Positions 22,607-23,820 of a stretch of 23,820 nucleotides of DNA are shown here, in pieces. The position numbers and the translations under genes are program-made. The stretch covers positions 1 through 23,820 of the forward strand of contig RCAB01000728.1 in NCBI GenBank assembly GCA_003640385.1. Reading direction: 5' to 3'. How positions within the stretch are numbered: the stretch's first letter is position 1; the number at the start of each line of letters is the position of its first letter. This DNA comes from Setaria digitata (Eukaryota > Nematoda > Chromadorea > Rhabditida > Setariidae). The notes under the pieces were generated by a model. That model saw only the letters and a list, made by a program, of their open reading frames with translations, had not been told where the DNA came from and did not search any database.

Positions 22607-23471
22607 ATGGATTTGCCCGATCCATATTTACCAGGTGCCTTAAGCTTATTGGACCAGCTTGACAAGAAACTTTTGGTAGTCCTACGTGATGGACGTACTT
22701 TGATCGGTTATTTAAGGTATTATACTCTGCATTATGTTCCATGCCGAGCATGCGAGATCTTTATCAAGATTATGTGAGCTTTTTAGTGTAATTTGGGAAA
22801 TATTTACACTGCTCCGAAACCACCGTAATGCGTACTCCACCAATTATTTTCTCCTGTAACTGATTCTTTACGAACTATCAGTTTTTATGAGTGAACGTTA
22901 AAATGATGTAAAGCGATATTTCATTTCAGGACCATTGATCAGTTTGCAAATTTGGTGTTGCATGAAACATTAGAAAGAATCCATGTTGACAAATATTATG
23001 GTGATATACAGCGTGGAGTATTTTTAATTCGAGGTGAAAATGTTGTTCTAGCAGGTGAAATTGATGAAACGAAAGAGGAATCTTCAGGCTCGTTAAAATA
23101 ACTTTTCGATATTATCTGTGCTTTTTATGCTGTGACAAAGGAGGGAACTGTTTATTGATGCATTTTAATTTAACTTCATATTTATATTTTAAGTTGTTGT
23201 TTTTAGAATTTTCATTTTAATTGATTTCTCTTATTACCGCCTATAGCATATATGTGGATACGAAAATTTTTTTCAATAGTGCTTGATGAATTATGATTGT
23301 TTACTTTTTTATTCTTTAGGACTCATTCCACTTTCTGCAGAAGAGATCCTTTCTTTGCAACGAGAAAAACTAGAGGAGAAAGAACGATTCGAAGAAGCTA
23401 GAAATAAAATTATGAAAGGGCGCGGTCGACTTGCAAAATCAACAGTTGATGTTTTTAATGATGAAGCGTGA
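22607..23471 (+). CDS. LSM1: U6 snRNA-associated Sm-like protein LSm1
   Basis: Three exons give 139 aa: 22607-22716, 22930-23087, 23320-23471. LSm1 defines the cytoplasmic Lsm1-7 ring, which binds the 3' ends of deadenylated mRNA and promotes decapping. Sm1 motif: LDKKLLVVLRDGRTLIGYLR (18-37), followed by TIDQFANLVLHETLERI with the conserved D40 and N44. Sm2 motif: IRGENVVLAGEID (70-82). The C-terminal exon (AEEILSLQREKLEEKERFEE) matches the charged LSm1 tail; length is near the human protein's 133. The first junction is GT-AG. The second uses a GC donor (CAG|GCTCGT). It is preferred because it keeps the conserved GEID; a GT donor at 23055 would delete 11 residues. Without splicing, the frame ends four residues on at a TAA (23099-23101), giving a tail-less protein. 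Confidence 0.93.
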
Positions 23472-23820
23472 TCACTACATTAGTTCGATTATGCAATAGA
23501 TTCTTTAGCTATAATCAGTTGCTGAATTATTGAAAAATTTGTGTATAGCTAGAAAATTTTCTCACTGCATACAAAAATCGGAAATGTAGATATTTTGTGC
23601 TATGAATTATTGACCATGATTCGTATTGTGCGTCCTAGATTCTTACTTTCTGTTGGGGAAATTCAGGATGCTGCATCGTTACAATATTCTGCATTGATCG
23701 TATTCGTACTTGGTGAATCAGCTATTGTCGGGTTCTTTATTTCGGTCTCATTAAGCTTTGTGCATGGCATCCATCTGTTTGTTGGTGCAACATAAGTGTT
23801 TTGTTTTTTGTTTTTTTTTT
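23472..23820. other. LSM1 3' flank with an unassigned short ORF
   Basis: No AATAAA is visible after LSM1. A plus-strand frame from ATG 23616 to 23795 (59 codons, longer from 23595) reads as membrane-like (SALIVFVLGESAIVGFF), with a possible AAATTCAG acceptor at 23660-23667. Its composition is less skewed than chance frames elsewhere, so a piece of a further gene is possible, but I do not recognise it. The window ends in a T run. Confidence 0.25.

Noticed and set aside
1..23820. Bacterial endosymbiont insertion, CRISPR, tRNA or transposon
   Set aside because: I saw no bacterial-like coding run, spaced repeats, cloverleaf box motifs or transposase; only a search against reference sets could exclude short fragments.

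Overview
The window looks like nuclear DNA from a parasitic nematode, most likely a filarial worm (inference). It is very AT-rich and full of A or T homopolymers up to about 22 bases. Its genes are intron-rich, with short TTTCAG-type 3' splice sites, and three start codons lie 1 to 12 bases after such a site, as expected for spliced-leader trans-splicing. No bacterial operon structure, CRISPR array, tRNA, rRNA or recognisable transposon was seen. None of the five main genes is in one piece; I rebuilt each by matching splice sites, reading phase and family motifs.

Layout. 1-5400: long AT-rich, gene-poor flank with a diverged ~110-bp tandem duplication and three tentative minus-strand exons of unknown function (115-194, 4447-4572, 5297-5365). 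5416-9583 (+): an eight-exon AMPK-related Ser/Thr kinase of the NIM1 type, 416 aa, ending in a CaaX-like tail. Its sixth exon sits beside an assembly join, a single N flanked by a duplicated ~90-bp segment. 10972-14389 (-): an eight-exon nucleotide-sugar transporter of the SLC35A (UDP-GlcNAc/UDP-Gal) family, 334 aa, convergent with the kinase. 14543-16995: AT-rich divergent spacer with two sets of direct repeats. 16996-18730 (+): a six-exon secreted, cysteine-rich protein resembling the nematode MIG-18/fibronectin-type-I-like family, with a basic C-terminal tail. 20676-22085 (+): NDUFA5, a complex I subunit, with an N-terminal extension that looks like a mitochondrial presequence and a perfect 22-bp hairpin upstream. 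22607-23471 (+): LSM1, the decapping-linked Lsm subunit. The window ends in an unassigned short ORF.

The genes do not form one pathway: signalling, Golgi glycosylation, extracellular matrix, respiration and mRNA decay. NDUFA5 and LSM1 are tandem, 521 bp apart and each has a possible trans-splice site, so an operon is possible but unproven. Most notable are two GC-AG introns among 24, one in the kinase and one in LSM1, where read-through or a competing GT donor would change the protein. No wholly novel multi-gene system is visible.
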